A program made the translations under genes and the position numbers. A stretch of 64,000 bases of DNA from JBDWFY01 sp039976075 (GTDB lineage Bacteria > Pseudomonadota > Alphaproteobacteria > Rhizobiales > Stappiaceae): contig JBDWFY010000022.1 of assembly GCA_039976075.1 (NCBI GenBank), positions 496,001 through 560,000 of the forward strand. The letters run 5' to 3'. The stretch's first letter is position 1. Each line of letters opens with the position of its first letter. The notes beneath the pieces were generated by a model. The model was given only the letters and a program-made list of their open reading frames with translations, did no database searches and was not told the DNA's origin. Shown piece after piece: positions 52,382 through 61,067 of the stretch.

Positions 52382-52395
52382 TGTAATTAATTACA
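52382..52395. promoter_or_regulatory. Perfect 14-bp AT-rich palindrome before the gene at 52493
   Basis: TGTAATTAATTACA reads the same on both strands. It stands 98 bases before the start of the next gene, in an AT-rich spacer, and has the look of a dimeric repressor operator. The binding protein is not identified. Confidence 0.4.
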
Positions 52396-52492
52396 GTATT
52401 GCCTCTTACAAGCGACAAAATCTTACCCCAATTCCGCCCGAAATGAATTCGATAGTTTCTCGGCAGCAAGAAAAAAATAAAGGGGCGGAACC

Positions 52493-53113
52493 GTGTTGAA
52501 AGTAGCCACTTCGCAACCCGTTTTAGCGCTTCGCAGGCACAGTTACTGGCAAGAGAATCGGTCTCAAGGGTACAGTCACAGTTATCTGTTTGAAGGCGGT
52601 GGTAATCGGCGTTTGTTGCTGATCGATGTCAGTGAACAAGCGGGACAAAAAACCATATGTGCTCGAAAGTGGGACGGTGAGATTATCTGGATCATGCGGC
52701 CAAACAGAAGGTTTTCTCCAACCATTTGGCACATGTGCGACCCAGTTGGAAAACCGATCGGCAAAATTCATGCCCAACTGCCGTCAAATTGTTTTTGGCT
52801 TGCTACGGATGCAGCCGGTGTTGAAGAGCTGAAAATCTGCAGCACAACGGGGCATCGGGACTATCTCGATCCCTACCATGTCCCTTCGCCGCCTGATGCA
52901 TTGGTTCTGGCCCGTCAGGATTTCAGACTTGGACTGCTTGAAAGCACCAGCGAGCGGACCAGAAAGCCAACGCTGCTTCAGCGTCTTTTCGGACGGCAAT
53001 TTGCCGGTGATCAGTGGCAGGTTCGCCTGGATTGCGAAGAGAGGTCAGTCAATCAGCATTTGCTCGCAGCGACTCTGCTCTTGTTGAACGACGTAACATT
53101 TGCGTCCCCCTGA
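52493..53113 (+). CDS. Hypothetical protein, possibly tubby/LURP-like
   Basis: A 206-residue soluble protein beginning with GTG after GGGGCGGAA. The body is beta-rich with alternating Trp, Arg and aromatic residues (HMCDPVGKPIGKIHAQLPSN, then DFRLGLLESTSERTRKPTLL), which faintly recalls tubby C-terminal-like (LURP-one) domains; this is a weak impression, not a firm assignment. It ends 75 bases before the convergent hemF stop. No signal peptide or membrane segment is seen. Confidence 0.7.
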   Translation: MLKVATSQPVLALRRHSYWQENRSQGYSHSYLFEGGGNRRLLLIDVSEQAGQKTICARKWDGEIIWIMRPNRRFSPTIWHMCDPVGKPIGKIHAQLPSNCFWLATDAAGVEELKICSTTGHRDYLDPYHVPSPPDALVLARQDFRLGLLESTSERTRKPTLLQRLFGRQFAGDQWQVRLDCEERSVNQHLLAATLLLLNDVTFASP

Positions 53114-53187
53114 ACTTCGCTGTGTTCTTACAGTCGAAAACCCGCGAGCCGGAAGATCAGGGAACAGCAACAGCCAACGTGTACCGG

Positions 53188-54114
53188 TCAAGGCCACTTG
53201 ACCACCGGTGGCATCGAAGACAGAATTGAGGCAACGTTACCCCCTGTCTTCAAGCCGAATATAGTGCCGCGGTCATAGAGCAAATTATACTCGACATACC
53301 GTCCGCGACGAACCAGTTGTTCCTCGCGCTCGGCGTTGTTCCACGGCGTTTTATAGTTGCGGCGCACCAGTTCCGGATAAATGGCAAGAAAAGCTTTTCC
53401 GACATCCTGAGTGAAAGCGAAGTCATTGTCCCATGAACCTGAATTCAGATAGTCATAAAAGATACCACCGACGCCGCGCATTTCCTTGCGGTGCTTGAGG
53501 TAGAAGTATTCATCGCACCAGCGTTTGTAACGGTCGTAATCAGCGCAGTCGTGATCTTCACAAGGTCGGCGCATGGCCTCGTGGAACGATACGGTATCGG
53601 CATCTTCTTGCGTACGCCTTGTATCAAGCACCGGGGTGAGATCTGCCCCACCTCCAAACCATTGCCGTGTCGTAACCACCATGCGGGTGTTCATATGAAC
53701 GGCTGGGATGTGTGGGTTATGCAGATGGGCAATCAATGAAATTCCCGACGCCCAGAATCGGGGGTCTTCTTTTGCGCCAGGTATCTGCCCTCGGAATTCT
53801 GGCGAAAATTCTCCGTGAACGGTCGACACGTGAACGCCGACTTTTTCGAAGACCCTACCTTTCATCATTGACATGACGCCGCCACCACCTTTGGAGCCGT
53901 CATGATCTGTTCGCTCCCATGGAGTCCGGACAAATTTACCAGGCTCACCCCCTTCAGGGAGGCCCTCTACGACACCGATTTCATCCTCAAGTTGCTCAAA
54001 AGCCGTACAGATTTGATCTCTTAGCGAAGCGAACCAAGTCTGAGCCGACGCTTTTTTTTCAGCGATCCGATCAGGAACGGGTCCACCTCGCTCTTCAGGG
54101 GCTGGTGCGCTCAT
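53188..54114 (-). CDS. hemF: Oxygen-dependent coproporphyrinogen III oxidase HemF
   Basis: A 308-residue haem biosynthesis enzyme, converting coproporphyrinogen III to protoporphyrinogen IX with O2. Family segments are present: GVHVSTVHGEFSPEF near residue 95, WFGGGADLTPV with the following DTRRTQED, and RYVEYNLLYDRGTIFGLKTG close to the C-terminus. The start at 54114 is an ATG with a short charged lead. It is cotranscribed with trmL, 81 bases upstream. The presence of HemF rather than HemN alone fits an aerobic organism. Confidence 0.96.
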   Translation of the reverse strand: MSAPAPEERGGPVPDRIAEKKASAQTWFASLRDQICTAFEQLEDEIGVVEGLPEGGEPGKFVRTPWERTDHDGSKGGGGVMSMMKGRVFEKVGVHVSTVHGEFSPEFRGQIPGAKEDPRFWASGISLIAHLHNPHIPAVHMNTRMVVTTRQWFGGGADLTPVLDTRRTQEDADTVSFHEAMRRPCEDHDCADYDRYKRWCDEYFYLKHRKEMRGVGGIFYDYLNSGSWDNDFAFTQDVGKAFLAIYPELVRRNYKTPWNNAEREEQLVRRGRYVEYNLLYDRGTIFGLKTGGNVASILSSMPPVVKWP

Positions 54115-54195
54115 TCAGGTCTCCAAATTGTTTAGGCCGGATGTCGGCTTCTTGTTATCAGGCAATAGAGCGTTACCGTTACAAAAGGAAAGCGC

Positions 54196-54654
54196 TCAAG
54201 GAAATGTATGTGTCTGCCGCAGGGCTTCACCCAGCGCCATACCCGCTGAAACCGCAATGTTCAGCGACCTCAGACCCGGTGCCATCGGAATGGTCAACCG
54301 TACATCGGCCCGATCATGAACATACTGAGGAACCCCGGATGACTCCCGACCAAACAACAGCAGGTCGTTCGGGTCAAAAGAGAAGTCGGTGTAGGTCACT
54401 TCAGCTTTGGTAGAAAGGACGATAAGTCGGCGCTTCGCCGTCTCGCGCCATAGCTCGAACGCGTCCCAATTGAGATGTTTTTCAAGCGCACTGCGCTCGA
54501 CATAGTCCATGCCGGCCCGTTTGAGAGAATGATCTGAAAGTGCGAATCCGCAGGGTTCGATTATATGGACATGAACGCCCATACAGGCCCCCAAACGCAG
54601 AATCGTTCCCGTATTTTGTGGGATATCCGGTTGGTACAGAGCAATATCTGGCAT
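54196..54654 (-). CDS. trmL: tRNA (cytidine(34)-2'-O)-methyltransferase TrmL
   Basis: A 152-residue SPOUT-class methyltransferase: ALYQPDIPQNTGTILRLGAC at the N-terminus, LLLFGRESSGVPQYV in the SAM knot and IPMAPGLRSLNIAVSAGMAL near the C-terminus. It methylates the wobble base of tRNA-Leu isoacceptors. The gene is read away from the ABC exporter array. In many alphaproteobacteria trmL, hemF and petABC lie close together; here four ABC genes separate trmL from petA. Confidence 0.95.
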   Translation of the reverse strand: MPDIALYQPDIPQNTGTILRLGACMGVHVHIIEPCGFALSDHSLKRAGMDYVERSALEKHLNWDAFELWRETAKRRLIVLSTKAEVTYTDFSFDPNDLLLFGRESSGVPQYVHDRADVRLTIPMAPGLRSLNIAVSAGMALGEALRQTHTFP

Positions 54655-55021
54655 GTTCTACACTGCTACAGTTTAATGTTGTTTCGTTTGTGTGGCGCAA
54701 TTCACACGGGTAGATGCGCCAGAGCGGTCAGTGGCATTTTCAACTTGATCTGTCGAGAACAATCGCTAATCTAGGGACCATCAGCTGAAGGGACCTATTA
54801 GGTCTTCATTCGGCTGTCTCACATTTTAGAAAACTCTATTCGCAAGAGGTCACGATGCCAAGACTCGGTCATAAATAGACCGACACGCAGACCAAATTCG
54901 GTTCCCGTGTCGGTAAAACGTTTCATACGTACCGCCCGCGATCCGAATCCATAGCGAATGTCTCCGTGCCGGTACGAATTTTTCAATCGTAATTTTCGAA
55001 CCAATGCGGAGCACCGGACCC
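54655..55021. other. Divergent spacer between trmL and the ABC array
   Basis: These 367 bases should carry promoters for trmL (leftward) and the first ABC gene (rightward). I see no further gene and could not fix a clear promoter. No terminator or repeat is obvious. Confidence 0.4.
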
Positions 55022-56869
55022 ATGAATGCGGTCTTCTCTTATCTTGAAAATATTGTTTCTCCGTTCAAGAAACACGACGACACACCGCCCCCTTCGGAAC
55101 TTGGCGCTTTTTACTGGCATTTCGTTCGCCAGATCTGGAAGCCGCTGGCCTGGCTTATGGTTTTCGGTTTTGTCGTTTCGATCATCGAAGTGGCAATCTT
55201 TGATTATCTGGGACGCATCGTTGACTACTTGAACAACACAAGTCCGGACCGGTTGTTGACCGATCACGGCAGTGACCTGATCTGGATGCTGGTGGTCGTG
55301 GTGCTGCTTAGGCCTCTGTTCGGTGCCGGACACACGTTGATCAAGTTCCAGATCGTTGAACCTGCCATGACGAACCTGATCCGGTGGCAGACGCACAAGC
55401 ATGTTCTGGGTCAGTCACTGTCCTATTTCAACAACGATTTTGCCGGGCGAATTGCCAACAAGATCATTCAAACGGGGCCGTCTTTGCGGAGTTCGATTGT
55501 TTCGCTCATTGACGCTGTCTGGTTCGTTTCGATCTATGTTGTGGCTGCGCTTTATCTGTTTATCGGTGTGGATGCCTGGCTGATCCTGCCGCTGCTGGGT
55601 TGGATTGCCATTTATGTCGCCTTGCTGTTCCGGTTCGTGCCGCTGATCAAAACTCGCTCGGCAATCATGTCCGAAGCGCGGTCAACCCTGACAGGTCGGA
55701 TCGTTGACAGTTACACCAATATCCTGACGGTGAAGCTGTTTGCCGCAGCAAAAAAGGAAGAAGCTTACACCCGCGAGGCGCTGGAAGATCATACGCGTAA
55801 ATTCTACGATATTCTTCGTCCGATATCGCAGATGGTCATCCTGCTTTGGATCGTCAACGGCCTGTTTATCGCGTCATTGAGCGCGCTTGGAATCGGTCTT
55901 TGGCAAAACGGGCTGGTAACTGTTGGCTCGCTGACACTGGCGATTACGCTTTCAGTGCGGATCGTCAATATGTCGGCCTGGATCATGTGGATCACGACCG
56001 AGATTTTCGAAAACGTCGGGACGGTGCAGGAGGGGATGGATACGATTTCCCAGCCCCATATGCTGATTGACAAGGTCGATGCCCAGCCGTTGGATGTCTC
56101 GCGGGGCGAGATATCATTCGACGGTATCAGGTTCCATTACGGTCAGGAGAAAGGTGTCATTGACAACCTTTCCCTTCGTATCAAACCGGGTGAAAAAGTC
56201 GGTTTGGTTGGACGCTCAGGTGCCGGTAAGTCGACATTGGTGAATCTGCTGATGCGATTTTATGACCTTGAACGTGGACGTATTCTGATTGACGGTCAGG
56301 ATATCGGCGCGGTGACGCAGGATAGTTTGAGAGCACAGATCGGTATGGTAACGCAGGATACATCGCTGCTTCATCGGTCCGTGCTTGAGAACATCGTCTA
56401 CGGGCGGGTTGATGCGAGCCGCGAAGAGGCCGCATTGGCTGCGGAGAGGGCACATGCGATGCCTTTCATTCCCGACCTCGTCGATCTGCGTGGTCGCACT
56501 GGATTTGATGCGCATGTTGGCGAGAGAGGCGTGAAGCTCTCCGGAGGTCAACGCCAGCGTATCGCGATTGCCCGGGTTCTCTTGAAGGACGCCCCAATTC
56601 TCGTCCTGGATGAAGCGACGTCAGCGCTTGATTCTGAAGTTGAAGCGGCCATTCAGGAAAGCCTGTTCGACCTGATGAAAGGGAAAACCGTGATCGCCAT
56701 TGCGCACCGGCTCTCAACAATCGCGGCAATGGACCGACTGATCATAATGGACGAGGGCAGGATCATCGAGGAGGGCTCTCACAAAGCTCTGCTGGAAAGC
56801 GGTGGTGTCTATGCCCAGCTGTGGAACAGGCAGTCCGGAGGATTCCTGGATCCGGCTGCAGCAGCCTGA
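55022..56869 (+). CDS. ABC exporter half-transporter, first of four tandem copies
   Basis: A 615-residue protein (start MNAVFSYLENIVSP; an ATG at 55004 is also open) with an N-terminal six-helix exporter domain and a C-terminal ATPase. Landmarks: the loop YFNNDFAGRIANKI (about 140), Walker A GRSGAGKST, signature VKLSGGQRQRIAIA, Walker B ILVLDEATSALDSE and H-loop AIAHRLST. All catalytic residues are intact, so it can hydrolyse ATP alone as a homodimer or with a neighbour. The layout is MsbA/Atm1-like; no substrate can be read. A hairpin (56878-56902) lies just after the stop codon. Confidence 0.93.
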   Translation: MNAVFSYLENIVSPFKKHDDTPPPSELGAFYWHFVRQIWKPLAWLMVFGFVVSIIEVAIFDYLGRIVDYLNNTSPDRLLTDHGSDLIWMLVVVVLLRPLFGAGHTLIKFQIVEPAMTNLIRWQTHKHVLGQSLSYFNNDFAGRIANKIIQTGPSLRSSIVSLIDAVWFVSIYVVAALYLFIGVDAWLILPLLGWIAIYVALLFRFVPLIKTRSAIMSEARSTLTGRIVDSYTNILTVKLFAAAKKEEAYTREALEDHTRKFYDILRPISQMVILLWIVNGLFIASLSALGIGLWQNGLVTVGSLTLAITLSVRIVNMSAWIMWITTEIFENVGTVQEGMDTISQPHMLIDKVDAQPLDVSRGEISFDGIRFHYGQEKGVIDNLSLRIKPGEKVGLVGRSGAGKSTLVNLLMRFYDLERGRILIDGQDIGAVTQDSLRAQIGMVTQDTSLLHRSVLENIVYGRVDASREEAALAAERAHAMPFIPDLVDLRGRTGFDAHVGERGVKLSGGQRQRIAIARVLLKDAPILVLDEATSALDSEVEAAIQESLFDLMKGKTVIAIAHRLSTIAAMDRLIIMDEGRIIEEGSHKALLESGGVYAQLWNRQSGGFLDPAAAA

Positions 56870-57079
56870 ACCAGATTGCCGGGTGGTATTGCACCATCCG
56901 GCACAATTCCAACCAAACCGGCCCGTCTGCCGGATTAAGAGCGTCTTTTGGAAGATGCTTCGAGCAAATTTCAGCGATCTCTGGTTCGCGTGAAATGCTC
57001 CATGGCTTTATTTTCGACGCGTATCCTCATCGCAGAGAGGAGCTAACCTCTGCCGGATGCGCTCTTAGGGAGAAACGTG

Positions 57080-58939
57080 ATGTTTTCCTGGTTTGAACGG
57101 ATGATTGATCCGTTTGCGAGCAAGGATTTGTCCCAGCCGCCGAACAGTGTTCTGGCGTTTTGCTGGTATTTTGTCCGCCCCTATTGGAAGATCTTTGCAG
57201 CCGTCGCGTTGATGAGCGCGATGGTGGCGATCTTTGAGGTGATGATCTTTTCGTTTCTGGGTGACTTGGTCAATTGGTTGTCAAGTGAGTCCAAAGAGAC
57301 GTTTTTTGACAACAATCTTGGCCATCTGATCTGGATCGGAGTCGTCATTGTCATCATCTTGCCGGTCTTGCATTTTCTGTGGGAGCTGTTGTTCCACCAG
57401 AGCCTGATGGGCAACTACCCGATGGCAATTCGCTGGCGCCTACATCGATATCTGCTTCGCCAGTCATACGAATTCTACCAGAACGATTTTGCGGGCCGCG
57501 TTGCGACGAAACTGATGCAGACTGCTTTGGCAGTGCGGGAGGTGGCCACCAAAGCCAGCGAGTTGCTGGTTTACATCGTCGTCTATTTTGCCAGTGCCGT
57601 TGTCGTCGTTGCAGAAGCGGATTGGCGGCTTGCATTGCCTCTTTTGGTTTGGCTCGTGCTCTACATCGCCGCGATGTACGTGTTCGTTCCCAAACTGCAG
57701 AAAATATCGCAAAAACAAGCCCATGCCCGGTCCACTATGACCGGTCATATTGTTGATGCCTACACCAATATTCCGACCGTCAAACTCTTTTCCCATGCCG
57801 CGCGCGAGGAAACCTACGCGCGTGGCTCGATGTTCGGGTTTCTCAAAACCGTTTACGGTCAGATGCGGCTCGTCACTGTCCTCAATATGACATTGATGAC
57901 AATCAATACCGCTCTGCTTTTTTCGGTTGGTGTTCTCTCGATATGGCTGTGGCAGGTCTCAAAGGTGACAACAGGTGATATTGCGCTAGTCATCGGTCTT
58001 GTCATTCGCCTGCAAGGGATGTCGCAGTGGATCATGTGGGAATTGGGAACGCTGTTCGAAAGTATCGGCACGGTGGCCGACGGAATTTCGACGATTTCCC
58101 AACCCCGCAAAGTCCTGGATGTCCCGGGTGCGAAGTCTCTATCAGTCAAGAGAGGTACTGTTGAATTCGACAATATCAAATTCCACTACGGCAAAAGTGG
58201 AGGGGTGATTGATAATCTCAACCTCACAATCGAACCCGGTGAAAAAATTGGTCTCGTCGGGCGTTCCGGGGCCGGTAAATCGACACTCGTCAATTTGCTG
58301 CTCCGTTTTTACGATCTTGAAGGGGGACATATTCGGATTGACGGGCAGGACATTGCCCAGGTACGTCAGGACAGCCTTCGAGAGAATATCAGTGTCGTCA
58401 CTCAGGACACTTCGCTTCTGCATCGCAGTGTCATGGAAAACATCGCATATGGAAAACCCGATGCGTCCATGGAAGAGATCATAACGGCGTCGGAGCGTGC
58501 TCAGGCTCTGGAATTCATCAAGGGATTGGAAGACCAGAACGGCCAGACCGGATTTGACGCGCATGTGGGGGAACGCGGCGTAAAACTATCAGGCGGCCAG
58601 CGCCAGAGGATTGCGATTGCAAGGGTATTGTTGAAGAATGCGCCTATCCTGATATTGGATGAAGCCACGTCAGCACTGGATTCTGAAGTGGAGTCCGCCA
58701 TTCAGGAGCAGCTCAATAACCTGATGGCGGGTAAAACGGTTATTGCCATTGCCCACCGGCTGTCGACCATTGCTGCCATGGATCGCCTCGTCATCATGGA
58801 AAACGGCCGGATCGTCGAACAGGGCAGTCACAATGCTTTGCTACAGCAAAAGGGCGTTTATGCAGGGCTCTGGGCGCGGCAGTCCGGTGGCTTCATTGAA
58901 CCACCGAGCGAAGACAAGGATACAGAACCGGCTGAGTGA
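57080..58939 (+). CDS. ABC exporter half-transporter, second of four tandem copies
   Basis: A 619-residue paralogue of the upstream gene; the ATG at 57080 follows GGGAGAAACGTG. The exporter domain contains FYQNDFAGRVATKL and the VDAYTNIPTVKLF loop; the ATPase keeps Walker A GRSGAGKST, VKLSGGQRQRIAIA, ILILDEATSALDSE and AIAHRLST. The C-terminal tail EPPSEDKDTEPAE is acidic. It follows the first copy after 210 bases and precedes the third after 76, so the four may form one transcript with internal promoters. Substrate unknown. Confidence 0.93.
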   Translation: MFSWFERMIDPFASKDLSQPPNSVLAFCWYFVRPYWKIFAAVALMSAMVAIFEVMIFSFLGDLVNWLSSESKETFFDNNLGHLIWIGVVIVIILPVLHFLWELLFHQSLMGNYPMAIRWRLHRYLLRQSYEFYQNDFAGRVATKLMQTALAVREVATKASELLVYIVVYFASAVVVVAEADWRLALPLLVWLVLYIAAMYVFVPKLQKISQKQAHARSTMTGHIVDAYTNIPTVKLFSHAAREETYARGSMFGFLKTVYGQMRLVTVLNMTLMTINTALLFSVGVLSIWLWQVSKVTTGDIALVIGLVIRLQGMSQWIMWELGTLFESIGTVADGISTISQPRKVLDVPGAKSLSVKRGTVEFDNIKFHYGKSGGVIDNLNLTIEPGEKIGLVGRSGAGKSTLVNLLLRFYDLEGGHIRIDGQDIAQVRQDSLRENISVVTQDTSLLHRSVMENIAYGKPDASMEEIITASERAQALEFIKGLEDQNGQTGFDAHVGERGVKLSGGQRQRIAIARVLLKNAPILILDEATSALDSEVESAIQEQLNNLMAGKTVIAIAHRLSTIAAMDRLVIMENGRIVEQGSHNALLQQKGVYAGLWARQSGGFIEPPSEDKDTEPAE

Positions 58940-59015
58940 TAGCAGCCTCCCACACCCTCCAGAGCCTGGTGAATAGATCAGATCAGGCTTGTTGCGGGAA
59001 ATCCATTGAGAAAAA

Positions 59016-60893
59016 ATGAGAGCACTGATTAATCGTATCTATTGCTCCTTTGAGGGGCTGATAACACCGTTTCCTGAAACGGAGGTGGTGCGTCCGCCTT
59101 CGGACCTGGTCGGTTTTTTTCGGCTGTTTCTCTACCCGATGCGCCGGATGCTCGCCGTACTGTTTGTCTCTTCCGGCCTGTTCGCTATCGGCGATCTGCT
59201 GCTTTATGTCTTTGTCGGTATCCTGGTTGATCGATTGGAAACCGCCGACCCCGCAACTTTTGTCAGCCAGAATAGCTGGATGCTGCTGGGAATGGCGTTT
59301 ATCGTTCTGATCTATCGACCGATCATGTTTCTGATTACCCGCGGCCTGATCAATCTGACAATTGCACCAGGCCTGTCAAATCTGGTACGCTGGCAGAGCT
59401 ACCGCTATGTGCTTCGGCAGAGTGTCACCTTTTTTCAAAATGACTTTGCCGGACGGATTGCGCAAAAGGTGCTGCAATCCGGTCCCGCTGTCCGTGAATG
59501 TATTGCAAATGCGGTCGACGGCTCCTGGTTTCTGATCATCTTCCTGATCGGTACGTTTGCACTTCTGACCGAAATCGACGCCATTTTGGTGCTACCCCTC
59601 TTGGTCTGGACGGCAACCTATATTGCAACGATCCTGTATTTCGTGCCTCGAGTTCGAAAGAAATCCGTTGATGTATCCGAAACGGCCTCCGCTCTAAGCG
59701 GCAGAATTGTCGATAGTTACACGAATATTCAAACCGTGAAGCTGTTTTCCGACCCGGACAGGGAAGACGCTTTTGTCCTTACTGGATTTCAGCGCCACAT
59801 CCGAGCATTTCAGGCGCTGATGCGTGCAATTATTGATGTTTCCTTTGTTCTGACCCTGATGAATTCCGCTCTGATTTTTTCTATTGCGGCGCTGTCCATC
59901 TGGCTTTGGGGGCAGGGATCGGTTTCGCTTGGCGCACTGGCAATGGCCTGTGGATTGGCCATCAGGCTTAATCAAAGCTCAGGGTGGGTGCTCAGAACGA
60001 TCACGACTTTGTTCGAAAATGTTGGCACGGCCCAGAATGCAATCGACACGATCTCACGGGAAAATCGTATTCAGGACAACAAAACGGCACAACCCATTGT
60101 GGTTGAAAACGGCCAGATCGAATTCCGAAACGTTCACTTCAATTACGAGCAGGAAGGGCGGGTCATAGAGGATCTTTGCCTGAATGTTGCACCGGGTGAA
60201 AAAGTGGGACTTGTCGGTCGGTCCGGAGCAGGAAAGTCGACACTCGTCAATCTGCTGTTACGATTTCACGATGTAGGCTCAGGAGAAATTCTTATCGACA
60301 GTCAGAATGTGAATGGTGTCACGCAGGACAGCCTGAGGCAGGCGATTGGTGTGGTTTCGCAGGACACATCGCTGCTGCATCGATCAATACGGGACAATAT
60401 TGCTTATGGTGCAGAGCATGCCGAAGATGAAGAGGTCATCCGGGCGGCGCAGAAAGCCCATGCACATGAGTTTATCAGTGAACTGGCCGATGCGCGCGGA
60501 CGCCGCGGATACGAGGCACACGTGGGAGAACGAGGTGTAAAACTGTCAGGGGGGCAGCGACAGCGAATTGCCATTGCAAGGGTGCTTCTGAAAAACGCAC
60601 CGATCCTGGTTCTTGATGAAGCAACCTCAGCGCTTGATTCAGAAGTTGAGGCGGCCATTCAGGAGCAACTTTATAATCTGATCCAGGGCAAGACAGTCAT
60701 TGCGATTGCGCATCGCCTCTCGACCATTGCCGCCATGAATCGTCTCATTGTCATGGACAATGGCCGCATCGTCGAAGAAGGCACCCATGAGGATCTGATC
60801 AAGGCTGGCGGCGTTTATGCGCAATTGTGGGAGCGACAGTCCGGCGGGTTTCTTAATCCTCTCGCTGAAACGGGGACTCAAGCAGCTGAATGA
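59016..60893 (+). CDS. ABC exporter half-transporter, third of four tandem copies
   Basis: A 625-residue paralogue starting MRALINRIYCSFEGL. It shares FFQNDFAGRIAQKV, VDSYTNIQTVKLF, Walker A GRSGAGKST, VKLSGGQRQRIAIA, ILVLDEATSALDSE and AIAHRLST with its neighbours, so both ATPase sites would be competent. The membrane domain is more divergent than the ATPase, which suggests that each copy handles a different substrate or pairs differently. 174 bases separate it from the fourth copy. Confidence 0.93.
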   Translation: MRALINRIYCSFEGLITPFPETEVVRPPSDLVGFFRLFLYPMRRMLAVLFVSSGLFAIGDLLLYVFVGILVDRLETADPATFVSQNSWMLLGMAFIVLIYRPIMFLITRGLINLTIAPGLSNLVRWQSYRYVLRQSVTFFQNDFAGRIAQKVLQSGPAVRECIANAVDGSWFLIIFLIGTFALLTEIDAILVLPLLVWTATYIATILYFVPRVRKKSVDVSETASALSGRIVDSYTNIQTVKLFSDPDREDAFVLTGFQRHIRAFQALMRAIIDVSFVLTLMNSALIFSIAALSIWLWGQGSVSLGALAMACGLAIRLNQSSGWVLRTITTLFENVGTAQNAIDTISRENRIQDNKTAQPIVVENGQIEFRNVHFNYEQEGRVIEDLCLNVAPGEKVGLVGRSGAGKSTLVNLLLRFHDVGSGEILIDSQNVNGVTQDSLRQAIGVVSQDTSLLHRSIRDNIAYGAEHAEDEEVIRAAQKAHAHEFISELADARGRRGYEAHVGERGVKLSGGQRQRIAIARVLLKNAPILVLDEATSALDSEVEAAIQEQLYNLIQGKTVIAIAHRLSTIAAMNRLIVMDNGRIVEEGTHEDLIKAGGVYAQLWERQSGGFLNPLAETGTQAAE

Positions 60894-61067
60894 GACGTGC
60901 CAGGCTGATCATTTGATCGACCATTCAATCAAGACCTGATGCGGTCGGGCGTGGCACGAGAATTCCGGTTTTTCTCAACACTGCTGGCGCTTTGCTGATT
61001 ATTACCTAAAACATCCATAACCGGCTGTCGCCATTTCCACTGAGCGTGTGGGAAGGGACCGGTCGAG

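Noticed and set aside
53187..53202. Hairpin GTCAAG-GCCA-CTTGAC at the hemF stop as a terminator
   Set aside because: The stem is only six pairs, overlaps the hemF stop codon and has no T run on either strand.
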